The position numbers and the translations under genes are program-made. The notes beneath the pieces were generated by a model. The model made no database searches. It saw only the letters and a program-made list of their open reading frames with translations, and was not told where the DNA came from. This document shows, piece after piece, positions 31,849 through 41,034 of a stretch of DNA of 64,000 nucleotides. Every line of letters starts with the position of its first letter. Position 1 is the first letter of the stretch. This DNA comes from Actinocrinis sp035653575 (GTDB lineage: Bacteria > Actinomycetota > Actinomycetes > Streptomycetales > Catenulisporaceae), in contig NZ_DASRBQ010000137.1 in the NCBI RefSeq assembly GCF_035653575.1, forward strand, positions 1-64,000. The letters run 5' to 3'.

Positions 31849-33768
31849 GTGGTGGGGATTTCCGCAATCGAGCAGGGCGCCTTCGTCGCCGACCGCTACC
31901 GCGTGGTCGAGCGGCTGACCCGCTTCGCCGTCGCCGACAGCACGCTGACCGGCGTTGAATACGAGTACTGGCTCGCGCTGGACGAGACGCGCGGCGTCGA
32001 GGTCTGGCTTCAGGTCGCGGCCGCTCGCGACACCTACGCCTCCGGAGCGGACCTGGCCGGCGTGGTCTCCACGCTGCGCAGGCTGAATCACCCGGCGCTG
32101 CCGGTGGTGCTGGACTTCGGCGAGATCGAGGTCGAAGTCGAGGTCGAGGCTGAGGCTGAGCAGGGAGCTGAGGCTGAGGGCGTCGAGGCTGAGGCGGCGG
32201 GCGAGGGCGCGCGGGAGATCGCGGATGCGGTGGTCGAGCGCGTCGGATACGTGGTCTTGGAGCCGGTGGAGGCGGAGAGCCTGGCCACCGTGCTGCTGCG
32301 CGGCGCGCTGACCGAAGCGGAGATCCTCGAGGTGCTCGTCGGGATCGCCGACGTGCTCAAGGTGCTGCACGAGGTGCAGATCGTCCACGGGCATCTGTCC
32401 GCTTATTCGTTCCTGCTCGCCGAAAACGGCGTGCTGCTGATCGACCTGGCCGCGGCCGCCGCGCTCGAAGTCGCCGCGCAGAGCGAGCTGACCAGCGCCG
32501 CCGACGTCTACGCGCTGGCCTGGCTGGCTTGCATCGCGCTCGCCGGCGTCGAGGCCGTGGAGGCGGAGTTCGGGGTCGGATTCGACGCGGCTTCGAGCCC
32601 TGAGAGTGCGGCCGCGCCGCAGTTGCTGACGATTGACCTGGTGGAGCGGCGGCGCGCGTGGGCCGAGGCGAACTTGGTGGCGACCTATGGGCTGCGTGCA
32701 CAGCTCGCGGCGCTGCTGGTCGCTGCGCTCGGCGAGGCCGGTGCGCGCCCGACGGTCGGCGAACTGATTGCCGCGCTACGGGTTCGGGAGAACGCCGCCG
32801 AAGTGGCAGCGGTGGAGGAAGAGGGAGAGGCCGCGGCGGTCGTCGAGGCGGCAGCGGCCGCGGTCGTCGCGGGGGCGATAGTTGCGGCCGCGGAGGTGGG
32901 AGCGGCAGAGGCCGAGGCGGCGCAGACGGCGGAAGTAGTAGAAGAGGCCGAAGTCGTCTCAGCGGCGGAAGAGGTCGGATACGCCGAGGTCGTCGAGGAA
33001 AGCGCGGCAGCCGGAGAGCTTGTCGGCGCGGGCGTCGCGGTCGGGGTCGCAGCCGAGGCGATCGGCGGGAGCGGCGGTGGAAATCGCGGACGCGGCGGAT
33101 CCGGCCGGGCCGGGGCGAGCGCACTGGCCTCCGCGCCACTGACACCGACCGCCTCACCGTCCGGCCGGCACGGCTCGCCACCGCAGCGACCTAAATCAGC
33201 GCTCTATGTCGCCATCACGATCGTCGTGCTCGTCGTCGGCGCGATCGTCTGGGGATGCAGCGCGGGCGGCTCGTCGCCGTCAGCGAAACCGACCGGCTCG
33301 CCGTCCACGGCCGGGCAGGCCACCGGTGGACAGGGCGGGTCCGGCGCTTCGCCGAGCGCCACCTCGAGTCAGGCGGGCGGAGTCGGGACCACGCCGGGGG
33401 CGAGTTCGGCCGCATCACCGACTCAGGGATCGAATTCGGCGAGCCCAGGGGCCGGCGGCGGCGTGACCGCGGCGCCCAGCTACTCGGTCACTCCTCTTGC
33501 CACCGCCCCGGCCAGCCCCGGCCAGGCGCTGCAGCAGATCCAGCAGACCGTCTCGCAGGCCGAAGCCGCCGGCCAGATTCCGCAGCAGGCACAGGGCCCG
33601 CTGAATCAGGCGGTGGGCACCATCCAGCAGGAGATCGGCTCCAAGTCCTCGGTGCAGCCGGGCGTCAGCCAACTGCAGTCCGCGCTGAACCAGAGCGGTG
33701 TACCGGCCGGATTCCGGCAGCAGATCAACCAGCTGATTCCATACCTGTCCATGGGGCAGGGAAGCTAG
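31849..33768 (+). CDS. transmembrane pseudokinase with acidic Glu/Ala/Val tracts
   Basis: 639 aa from GTG 31849. Residues 10-310 keep the outline of a Ser/Thr kinase (ADRYRVVERL, LRRLNHPALPVVLDFGE, VLHEVQIVHGHLSAYSFLLAENGVLLIDLA), but the ATP-binding Lys is Gln55, HRD is HGH (180-182) and DFG is DLA, so it is probably inactive, like the MviN-linked pseudokinases of mycobacteria. A run of EV and EA pairs interrupts it at about 92-120. A 100-residue Glu/Ala/Val region follows at 312-410, then one membrane span (451-470), an external Ser/Pro/Gly linker, and a Gln-rich helical domain at about 545-635. Confidence 0.78.
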   Translation: MVGISAIEQGAFVADRYRVVERLTRFAVADSTLTGVEYEYWLALDETRGVEVWLQVAAARDTYASGADLAGVVSTLRRLNHPALPVVLDFGEIEVEVEVEAEAEQGAEAEGVEAEAAGEGAREIADAVVERVGYVVLEPVEAESLATVLLRGALTEAEILEVLVGIADVLKVLHEVQIVHGHLSAYSFLLAENGVLLIDLAAAAALEVAAQSELTSAADVYALAWLACIALAGVEAVEAEFGVGFDAASSPESAAAPQLLTIDLVERRRAWAEANLVATYGLRAQLAALLVAALGEAGARPTVGELIAALRVRENAAEVAAVEEEGEAAAVVEAAAAAVVAGAIVAAAEVGAAEAEAAQTAEVVEEAEVVSAAEEVGYAEVVEESAAAGELVGAGVAVGVAAEAIGGSGGGNRGRGGSGRAGASALASAPLTPTASPSGRHGSPPQRPKSALYVAITIVVLVVGAIVWGCSAGGSSPSAKPTGSPSTAGQATGGQGGSGASPSATSSQAGGVGTTPGASSAASPTQGSNSASPGAGGGVTAAPSYSVTPLATAPASPGQALQQIQQTVSQAEAAGQIPQQAQGPLNQAVGTIQQEIGSKSSVQPGVSQLQSALNQSGVPAGFRQQINQLIPYLSMGQGS

Positions 33769-33861
33769 CGGCGGGTCTTGGACGAAGTGGTCGGGCGGTG
33801 GGCTTGAGGCCTGCCGCCTGACCCTTTGCCTTTGTCGGGATGGCGACTCGGTCGCGGCTTA

Positions 33862-35205
33862 CTAAGCGGCCCAGCGGCGCAGGGCGTCGAGTAGACGGTC
33901 GTGAGCCCGGCTCGCCGCGCCCCGCGCCGTGGCGAGCTGGATCGAGCGCTGCAGCGCGGGCTTGGGCACGTCTCGCAGAGTACTGTCGAGCAGCGCCAGG
34001 GACAGCGCCTCGAACGGGCCGCGCAAATCCGCCGAGTCCTCGGACTTCTCGCAGGTTTCTTCGAGCACTGCGAGCGCCTCCAGCGCGGCGGCGTCGTCGC
34101 TCGGCGCGCGCAGCTCGAAGGCGTCGGTGTCCGTACAGTCTCCGGGCACCACAGAGGCCGCCTCGAAGGCGTTGATGAGGGGACTGAGACACCCGGCCGT
34201 GCGCGGATCGTAGAGGCCCGGGAAGGCCTCCGGCTCGTATCCGCTTTCGTACCCTGCGATGTAAATCGGCGAGCTGGAGCGGGTTTCCACGATCATGCCG
34301 ATCGCCAGGTCCAGCAGGTTGACCGGCCAGTCCAGATTGCGCAGTGCGTGCATTCGCACCACGCCGCGCCGCGGGCTCAGTCCCGAGGCGAGCAGCAGCT
34401 GCGCCGATTCGAGCGCGGATTGCGCGTAGAAGTCGATTTCGGCGCTGTGCAGGCGGATCACGCCGGCCTTGCACCAGTTGCGCAGCCGGTCGGCGATGAT
34501 CGAGTTGTCCACGACGTGCGTGAACCGCGCGGCCGTGATCAGCAGCTGCGACCCCGCGGCGGCGCGCGCCATGAGCCATTCCGCGATGCGCTTGGATTCG
34601 GCGTAAATGTCCGGGGAGTAAGGCCGCAGCGCCTTTCCGGTCGATGCGCACACCACGTGCTGCACCCCGTGCTCTGCGGCCGCGTCCAGGAGGTTGCGGG
34701 TTCCGAAGATGTTCGTGGTCACCGTTCGGTGCACTTCGACCTCGGCGCGGCCCGGTTCCCGCTGGGCCGCCACGTGGAACACCAAGTCGGGCTTGAGCTC
34801 GGCGAAAAGCTCTGATATCGCGGTTCGATCCCGTATGTCCGCTTCGCGATACTCTGCGCCTGGCGGCAGCCGCCAGGGCTGCACCGTGCCGCGGCTCACG
34901 CTCACCAGCCGGCCCGGGCCGAGCGCCGCGAGCTGCTCCATCAGCATCGAACCGATACAGCCGGTGCCCCCGGTGACCAGCACCGTGCGCCCGACCAGCC
35001 ATTGCGTCGTCGCGTCCCGCGGCAGGCAGATCCCGCGCTCGCGTATCGCTTGGAAGCGCTGGTACTCGGCGAGAGCGTCGGGGCGCGCGGCCACGAGGCG
35101 TGCGGTCAGCTCCGAGAGCAGCCTCACCTCTGACTGGTCAAGTTTCACCCGCCCCTGCGGGATCGCCGCGCGCATGCCGTCGAGAATGGATGCGGCGCTT
35201 TCCAT
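33862..35205 (-). CDS. CapD/FlaA1-like NAD-dependent sugar-nucleotide dehydratase or epimerase
   Basis: 447-aa extended short-chain dehydrogenase. The NAD motif TGGTGCIGSMLMEQLAALG is at about 76-94; ADIRD, HVAAQREPG, TTNIFGTRNLLDAA and the catalytic YAESK follow. Family members dehydrate or epimerise UDP-N-acetyl sugars for surface glycans; the membrane part of CapD is missing. The N-terminal 70 residues are a helical extension and the C-terminal 130 are unique. It diverges from the GT2 - GH26 - GT39 operon and probably supplies its sugar donor. Confidence 0.8.
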   Translation of the reverse strand: MESAASILDGMRAAIPQGRVKLDQSEVRLLSELTARLVAARPDALAEYQRFQAIRERGICLPRDATTQWLVGRTVLVTGGTGCIGSMLMEQLAALGPGRLVSVSRGTVQPWRLPPGAEYREADIRDRTAISELFAELKPDLVFHVAAQREPGRAEVEVHRTVTTNIFGTRNLLDAAAEHGVQHVVCASTGKALRPYSPDIYAESKRIAEWLMARAAAGSQLLITAARFTHVVDNSIIADRLRNWCKAGVIRLHSAEIDFYAQSALESAQLLLASGLSPRRGVVRMHALRNLDWPVNLLDLAIGMIVETRSSSPIYIAGYESGYEPEAFPGLYDPRTAGCLSPLINAFEAASVVPGDCTDTDAFELRAPSDDAAALEALAVLEETCEKSEDSADLRGPFEALSLALLDSTLRDVPKPALQRSIQLATARGAASRAHDRLLDALRRWAA

Positions 35206-35442
35206 GCGACCCCTTACATACGAGCGGCGGTGCTTGAACCCCGCCGACCGTGGAGGTCGCCACGCTGCGGCCGGGGTGATTGGGGATTCTATCCACCGGT
35301 AGCGCACGAACTTCAAGAGATCCTCATGAAAAGTGGGCTGAAAGTTACCTGTACCGCACACGCTGTTGTGCGGCGCGCGATAGGGGATAGCATTGCCGGG
35401 CTCGTGATGGTTCGACCTCTGGTCCAGGAGGGGTGGCTCGAC

Positions 35443-37059
35443 GTGACCGACGTCGTCGAGGGCGCTCGCATCGAACGGATGCCGCAGCACGCCGCCTCGG
35501 CCGGGACCAGCCGGATACCCCGGGTCGGACGCCCTCCGGCGCCCAACCCGTCGCTGCCGCAGCCCCCTGACGACGTGGAGAAATACTCGTACGTCAAGCG
35601 CAGGGCGATGCTGCTGATCTGGGCCTCGGTGATCAGCTTCGGCTTCCTGATCTACAGCCAGGTGCGGATGATCGAGGTCTCCGCCTGGTTCTGGGCCTAC
35701 CTGCCCTTCCTGGCCTTCACCATCGCCTATTTCGTGGTCTCCCTCGTGGTCAACGCGGCCGCCAAGGACTTCGACCTGGCCGCGCACCAAGCCGTCGTCG
35801 ACAGCTGGCGTCCGGCGGTCTATCCCTCGGTGGACGTGCTGCTGCCGGTGTGCGGCGAGCCGGTCGAGGTGTTGCGCAACACATGGACCCACGTCGCGTT
35901 GATGGCCGCGCATTATCGTGGCGAAGTCAACGTGTACGTACTGGACGATTCGGACAGCCCGCAGTTGCGCCGCATGGCTCAAGAATTCGGTTATGTATAT
36001 GCGGGACGCTCTAACCGCGGCTGGTACAAGAAGGCCGGGAACCTGCTCTACGGCTACCGAATATCGCGCGGCGAATTCATCCTGCTGCTCGACGCCGACT
36101 TCGCGCCGCGGCCGGACATGCTGGACGAGACGTTGCCGCACATGCAGGACCCGACCGTCGGGATCGTGCAGACGCCGCAGTTCTTCCGGGTGCTCGACTC
36201 GCAAAACTGGCTGGAGCGCGGTGCGGGAGCGGTGCAGGAGCTCTTCTACCGCTCCGTGCAGACCTCGCTCTCCCGCTACGACGGCGCCATCTGCGTGGGC
36301 ACCTGCGCGGTCTACCGGCGCGCCGCCCTCGACGACAACGGCGGCATGACCCTGATCGAGCACTCCGAGGACGTGCACACCGGATTCGACCTCTACCTGC
36401 GCGGCTGGCGGCTGAAGTACCTGCCGATCGCGCTGTCCACCGGCGTGTGCCCGGACAACCTGGCCGCCTACGTGAACCAGCAGTACCGCTGGTGCTCCGG
36501 GAACATGAGCATGCTCGGCAGCCGCAAGTTCTGGCACGCCAAGCTGCCGTTCCGGGTCCGGCTGAGCTATTTGTCCGGGTTCTTCTATTACGTGCACACG
36601 GCCCTGATGACGTTCGTGCTGCCGATCGTGCCGATCGCGCTGCTGATCGGCCTGCCGCAGGACTTGCAGATCACGAACCTGATCTACGTGGTGCCCGGCC
36701 TCATCTACGCCGGGGTGATCTTCCCGCTGTGGCATCGGGCGCCGTACCGGCTGGAGGCGTATGCCTGCCGGATGGTCTACGGTTGGGCGCACGTCTTCAC
36801 GATCTGGGACGTGCTGCGCAACAACCGGATGGGCTGGCAGCCCTCCGGCTCGTCCTCGAAGAAGCAGGGGCGCAACAAGCGGTTCTGGATCGGGATGATC
36901 GGCTGGACCGCGGTCACCGCCGCCGTGTGGGTCGGCCTGTGCCTGTGGCGGATGTACACGATGGATCCGTTCAACTTCATGGTGCTCCTCGCCTCAGGGC
37001 TCTTCTACGCGGCCACCGCCGCACGCGTGCTGGCCCGACCGAATCCCGCCGCGGCATGA
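35443..37059 (+). CDS. processive family 2 glycosyltransferase, cellulose-synthase-like
   Basis: 538 aa. Two membrane spans at about 55-103, cytosolic GT2 domain with the D,D,D,QxxRW signature (LDDSDS at 167-172, DAD at 217-219, HSED at 307-310, QQYRW at 346-350), then about four more spans. It should polymerise and export a beta-linked polysaccharide from UDP-sugar. The PilZ domain of BcsA is absent. The frame opens at 35230, and ATG 35326 and 35407 are possible, but AGGAGGGG (35426-35433) sits correctly for GTG 35443. The GH26 gene overlaps its stop (ATGA). Confidence 0.87.
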   Translation: MTDVVEGARIERMPQHAASAGTSRIPRVGRPPAPNPSLPQPPDDVEKYSYVKRRAMLLIWASVISFGFLIYSQVRMIEVSAWFWAYLPFLAFTIAYFVVSLVVNAAAKDFDLAAHQAVVDSWRPAVYPSVDVLLPVCGEPVEVLRNTWTHVALMAAHYRGEVNVYVLDDSDSPQLRRMAQEFGYVYAGRSNRGWYKKAGNLLYGYRISRGEFILLLDADFAPRPDMLDETLPHMQDPTVGIVQTPQFFRVLDSQNWLERGAGAVQELFYRSVQTSLSRYDGAICVGTCAVYRRAALDDNGGMTLIEHSEDVHTGFDLYLRGWRLKYLPIALSTGVCPDNLAAYVNQQYRWCSGNMSMLGSRKFWHAKLPFRVRLSYLSGFFYYVHTALMTFVLPIVPIALLIGLPQDLQITNLIYVVPGLIYAGVIFPLWHRAPYRLEAYACRMVYGWAHVFTIWDVLRNNRMGWQPSGSSSKKQGRNKRFWIGMIGWTAVTAAVWVGLCLWRMYTMDPFNFMVLLASGLFYAATAARVLARPNPAAA

Positions 37060-38090
37060 TCCGCCGGCGCCGGGTCCCGGTCCCGCTGCTCGCGCTGTGC
37101 CTCGCCGTGGGCTTGAGTTCCGGCTGCTCGGTGGTGCGCGACGCCGCGACGTGGAAGATGACCCCGTCCGCGGGCCCCGCCGCGGCAGGCGCGAGCGCGG
37201 GAACCTCCGCCGCGCCGAACCTGACCCAGCCCGCGTTCGACGTCAAGCCGCTGATCAAGCCGGCGCACAAGTACATCGGCCTCGAGATGCCGGGCGCGCC
37301 CTCGTCGATCGCCCCGGCCGAGCAGTTCGCCTCCTGGGTGGGCAAGAAGCCGAACCTGCTCGGCGCGTACGTCGGCTGGAACACCGGCCTGGACACCCAG
37401 GCGGTCAAGAACGCGTGGGCGTACGGCGCGCTCTACTTCCAGGTCTGGGAGCCGTTCGGGGTCACCATGCAGCAGATCGCGGCGGGCGCCTCAGACGACT
37501 ACGTCAGCCGGTTCGCCGCCTCGGTGCGCTCGCTGAACCTGCCGATCGCGCTGAGCTTCGGGCACGAGATGAACGGCGACTGGTACCCCTGGGGCACCAA
37601 GCAGACCGCCCCCGCCGACTTCGTGGCTGCCTGGCGACACGTGCACGACCTGTTCACCAAGGTCGGCGCGACCAACGTCATCTGGATCTGGGACCCCAAC
37701 GACATCTATCCGGTGCCCAACATCCAACTACAGCCGCTCTACCCGGGAGACCAGTACGTGGACTGGATCGGCGTGACCGGATACTGGACGGTCAACGGCC
37801 CGCACACCTATTCCTCGCTGTTCCTGCCGACGCTGCTGGACATCCGCAAGTTCACCGCCAAGCCGTTCATCATCGCCGAGACCGGCGTCCAGGCCGGGTC
37901 CAACCAGGTCGCCTCAGTCAACGCCTTGTTCAACGCCGTGGCCACGCACGACGACATACTCGGCTTCGTCTGGTACGACTACAACCGCCAGGGCGACTGG
38001 CGGCTGGAGAACCGGCCCACGGTGCAGGCCGCGTTCAGATCGGACGTGGCGGCCAGCGAATTCGGCTTCAACGTGGGCGCCGCCCGATGA
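37056..38090 (+). CDS. GH26-like lipoprotein glycoside hydrolase
   Basis: 344-aa exported lipoprotein: basic start, hydrophobic stretch and lipobox GLSSGC with lipidated Cys24. The TIM-barrel is of the GH26 beta-mannanase type: acid/base Glu171 in FGHEMNGDWYPWG and nucleophile Glu275 in FIIAETG; IWIWDPND and VDWIGVTGYW support it. It likely trims the polymer made by the upstream GT2, as BcsZ-type hydrolases do in cellulose operons. Start ATG 37056 overlaps the GT2 stop and its own stop overlaps the next start, so all three are translationally coupled. Confidence 0.87.
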   Translation: MIRRRRVPVPLLALCLAVGLSSGCSVVRDAATWKMTPSAGPAAAGASAGTSAAPNLTQPAFDVKPLIKPAHKYIGLEMPGAPSSIAPAEQFASWVGKKPNLLGAYVGWNTGLDTQAVKNAWAYGALYFQVWEPFGVTMQQIAAGASDDYVSRFAASVRSLNLPIALSFGHEMNGDWYPWGTKQTAPADFVAAWRHVHDLFTKVGATNVIWIWDPNDIYPVPNIQLQPLYPGDQYVDWIGVTGYWTVNGPHTYSSLFLPTLLDIRKFTAKPFIIAETGVQAGSNQVASVNALFNAVATHDDILGFVWYDYNRQGDWRLENRPTVQAAFRSDVAASEFGFNVGAAR

Positions 38091-40255
38091 GCAGCACGAT
38101 GAACGATGGCGGCCGCACGCCGGGCACCGACCGGCAGGAGCCAGGTACGCCGGATCGGACCGCGCAGGAGCGCCGCGACCTGCTATACGAGCTGTTCCAG
38201 TCACACAAAACGCTGGATCGGCTCAGCGAGCGCACGCCGGAATCCGCCGAAGCAGGGTTCGAAGAGCTGGACGGGGAACCCGAGTTCACGGTCGTCTATC
38301 CGACCGGCGGGGTCCGGATACCCGGACAGGTCGTCCCGGACGCCGCCACTCCGCCCGACCTGCTGATCGCCCCGGACGCGATGGCGGTGCTGTCCGAACC
38401 CGTCGCACCGCCCCGATCGAACGCCCCGGACGCGCCCCCGGCCGAGGCTGAGGAATCGGACACACTGCCGGTGGCGCTGCCCCGACAGGCTCCGCCTCCA
38501 GACCAGGCGCCGCAGCCTCTGCCGACCGAGCCCGACTCTCCCGGCGCACAGCAGGCCCCTTCGGTCAACAGGCCCGCGCCCAAGCGGTTCGGGGACAAGG
38601 TCTCCTGGCGCGACACGGTCCCGTTCGAGGAGACCGGCATCCTGATCCGCCCGGCCGACTGGTCGACGGACCGGATCGAGACCGCGCTGATCAACGTCGG
38701 CGCACTGCGCGAGGCCGAGCGCAAGGCGGACGCCTCGCTGGCGGGCAAGCGCCGCACCGGCCTCTCCCGGCTGATCCCGACGCCGCGCCGCGGACTGCTG
38801 CTCGCCATCCTCTTCGTCCAGGCCTTCCTCTCGCTGCGCAACAACAACACGGCGTTCGAAGACGAGGCGCTGTACCTCTACTCGGGTCACCTCGAACTCG
38901 CGCATCTGCTCAACGGCCAGCCCATCGACAACTTCGCCGCCTACTTCTCCGGCGCCCCGGTGCTCTACCCGATCGTCGGAGCGATCGCCGACCAGATCGG
39001 CGGGGTGTTCGCGGCCCGCCTGCTCAGCCTGGCGTTCATGCTCGGCGCTACCTGCCTGGTCTACCTGACCGGGCGTCGGCTGTTCGGCGTGCGCTCGGCG
39101 CTGTGCGGCGCGGGGCTGTTCGGCACCACGGCCTCTGCCATCTTCATGGGCGGGTTCGCCACCTATGACGCGCCCTGCGTCTTCCTGCTCGCGCTGGCGG
39201 CGTGGATCGTCGTGCGCGGGGCCTTGTCGAGTTGGCCGTATTACGCGCTGGCTGTGGTGCCGATGCTGCTCGCGGTCGGCACGAAGTACGCATCGCTGCT
39301 GTTCGTACCGACGATCATCGTGCTGTCCTGCATCACGGCCATCCCCTACCACGGTTGGCGCTGGGCGTTACTGCGTCCGATATCGCTCACCGCCATGATC
39401 GGCTCCATGGCGTACGGCGCGTTGAAGCTCGCCGGACCGACGTACGTGCACGGCATCCAGCAGACCACTACGGCGCGAGCACAAGGCGGCACCTCCACAC
39501 AGACGCTGCTCACCGAGATCGGCAAGTGGGGCGCCCCGGTCTTCGCCGTGGCGGTGGTCGGCGGCCTTTACTACATCTTCCGGCACCGACCAGACGTCGA
39601 CTCCCGGCTCACCCTCGGCAAGTGGGGCCGCGTGGCGCTGGTCGCGCTGATGCTGGGCACCGCGCTGCTCGCCCCGGCGAACCAGTTGCGCATCCACACC
39701 GACGTCGCGCTCCAGAAGCACATCGGCTTCGGCCTGATGTTCGCCGCGCCGCTGGCCGGCTACGGCCTCGTACGGATGGTCGGCGGCCACTTCGGCCGGC
39801 TGCAACTGGGCATCGGCGCCGCGGTGGTGGCCTTCGCTTTCGGCATGTCGCAATCGCACATCATGTTCCGCGGCTGGCCGGACGCGACCCGCCTCGTGGC
39901 CACGATCAAGCAGTACCAGAAGCCGGGCGCGCACTACCTGGTGGAGATCGACGAGGTGCCGATCTACTACCTGCGCGGCGACACCGACGCCGAGCCCTCC
40001 CAGTTCACCTCGACCTTCGCCTTCCTCTACCTCGACTGGCAGGGCCAGTGGCTGACCGGGGACATCGCGTACCAGACGGCGGTCGAACAGGGCTACTTCC
40101 AGGTCGTCGCGATTGACGGCACCACCACGCCCGAGGTCGACCAGGCGATCCTCAAGGGCCTGCACTCGCCGATCAGCCCCTATCGAATAGTGTCTGAATA
40201 CAACGTGCAGACCTCATACGGGCCGACTACCTATCAGGTATGGGTGAAGAAGTAG
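38087..40255 (+). CDS. GT39-like (ArnT/PMT superfamily) membrane glycosyltransferase
   Basis: 722 aa. The first 220 residues are hydrophilic and Pro/Glu-rich. From about residue 225 come some ten to eleven membrane segments with the family signature FEDEALYLYSGH (acidic pair in the first external loop), then TYDAPCVFLLALAAW. The C-terminus is a short external domain. Such proteins move a sugar from a polyprenyl-phosphate donor onto a glycan, lipid or protein. ATG 38087 overlaps the GH26 stop (ATGA). It is probably the decorating or priming transferase of the polysaccharide system. Confidence 0.85.
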   Translation: MSSTMNDGGRTPGTDRQEPGTPDRTAQERRDLLYELFQSHKTLDRLSERTPESAEAGFEELDGEPEFTVVYPTGGVRIPGQVVPDAATPPDLLIAPDAMAVLSEPVAPPRSNAPDAPPAEAEESDTLPVALPRQAPPPDQAPQPLPTEPDSPGAQQAPSVNRPAPKRFGDKVSWRDTVPFEETGILIRPADWSTDRIETALINVGALREAERKADASLAGKRRTGLSRLIPTPRRGLLLAILFVQAFLSLRNNNTAFEDEALYLYSGHLELAHLLNGQPIDNFAAYFSGAPVLYPIVGAIADQIGGVFAARLLSLAFMLGATCLVYLTGRRLFGVRSALCGAGLFGTTASAIFMGGFATYDAPCVFLLALAAWIVVRGALSSWPYYALAVVPMLLAVGTKYASLLFVPTIIVLSCITAIPYHGWRWALLRPISLTAMIGSMAYGALKLAGPTYVHGIQQTTTARAQGGTSTQTLLTEIGKWGAPVFAVAVVGGLYYIFRHRPDVDSRLTLGKWGRVALVALMLGTALLAPANQLRIHTDVALQKHIGFGLMFAAPLAGYGLVRMVGGHFGRLQLGIGAAVVAFAFGMSQSHIMFRGWPDATRLVATIKQYQKPGAHYLVEIDEVPIYYLRGDTDAEPSQFTSTFAFLYLDWQGQWLTGDIAYQTAVEQGYFQVVAIDGTTTPEVDQAILKGLHSPISPYRIVSEYNVQTSYGPTTYQVWVKK

Positions 40256-40950
40256 TGACGCAGACGCCGCCGAGTCCGGCAGGCAGCGGCAGGCGAGCAC
40301 ATCCGTGGTTCGCCAAGTACTACTCGCGGGTCTCGGTGGCGATGGACCGCGGCGGCCTGGCGCAGTACCGCAGGCGGCTGCTGGAAGGGCTCAGCGGCGA
40401 GGTCGCCGAGATCGGCCCGGGCAACGGCCTGAACTTCCGGCACTATCCGGTCGAGGTGACCCGGCTCGTCGCGGTAGAGCCGGAGCCGACCCTGCGGGCG
40501 AAGGCGCGGCAGGCCGCGGACGAGGTCGCGCGGAGCACTGGGTCATCAGGGAACATCAAGATCGAGGTGATCGGCGGCGTGGCCGAGCGGATGCCGCTCG
40601 CCGACGCCTCCTGCGACGCCGTGGTCGTCTCGCTCGTGCTGTGCTCCGTGCCGGATCAGCAGGCTGCTCTCGACGAGGTCCGCCGGGTTCTGCGCCCGGG
40701 CGGGGAGTTCCGCTTCATGGAGCACGTGCGCTCGCAGGGCCGCGCGGCGGCGTGGGGGCAGCGTGTGCTCGACGCGACGGTCTGGCCGTTGCTCGGCGCC
40801 GGCTGCCACTGCTCGCGGGAAACCGGCGCGGCAGTCTCGGCCGCCGGATTCGAGATCAGCGCGCTGAGCCGGTTCCGCTTCCCGCCGCGGCTCTACTTGC
40901 CGGATCCGACCGCGTCGCACGTGCTCGGCCTCGCACGCAAGCCGGCGTAG
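40255..40950 (+). CDS. class I SAM-dependent methyltransferase
   Basis: 231 aa. Methyltransf_11-type Rossmann fold: VAEIGPGNGLNF (motif I), VAVEPEP (acidic residue binding SAM ribose), GVAERMPLADASCDAVVVSLVLCSV and LRPGGEFRFMEHV. GTG 40255 shares a base with the stop of the GT39-like gene (TAGTG); ATG 40240 is a possible earlier start. It closes the polysaccharide operon and may methylate the glycan or a lipid carrier; that is inferred from position only. Confidence 0.83.
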   Translation: MTQTPPSPAGSGRRAHPWFAKYYSRVSVAMDRGGLAQYRRRLLEGLSGEVAEIGPGNGLNFRHYPVEVTRLVAVEPEPTLRAKARQAADEVARSTGSSGNIKIEVIGGVAERMPLADASCDAVVVSLVLCSVPDQQAALDEVRRVLRPGGEFRFMEHVRSQGRAAAWGQRVLDATVWPLLGAGCHCSRETGAAVSAAGFEISALSRFRFPPRLYLPDPTASHVLGLARKPA

Positions 40951-40981
40951 CAGCAGGCTCGGCGCGCACGGCTCTGCTCAG

Positions 40982-41034
40982 TCAGGAGAACGCACCGCCC
41001 GCTCAGGAGAACGGCCCGCTCAGGAGAACGGCAC
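40982..41034. repeat. direct repeat TCAGGAGAACG at the convergent gene ends
   Basis: TCAGGAGAACG occurs at 40982, 41003 and 41020; the last two lie in an almost exact 17-bp tandem duplication. Each copy contains TGA on the minus strand, and the 41020 copy supplies the stop codon of the GDPD gene. Confidence 0.7.

Noticed and set aside
33862..36792. A 976-codon minus-strand frame extending the CapD-like gene
   Set aside because: Beyond 35205 it is antisense to the GT2 gene and shows no family similarity; the dehydratase starts at ATG 35205.
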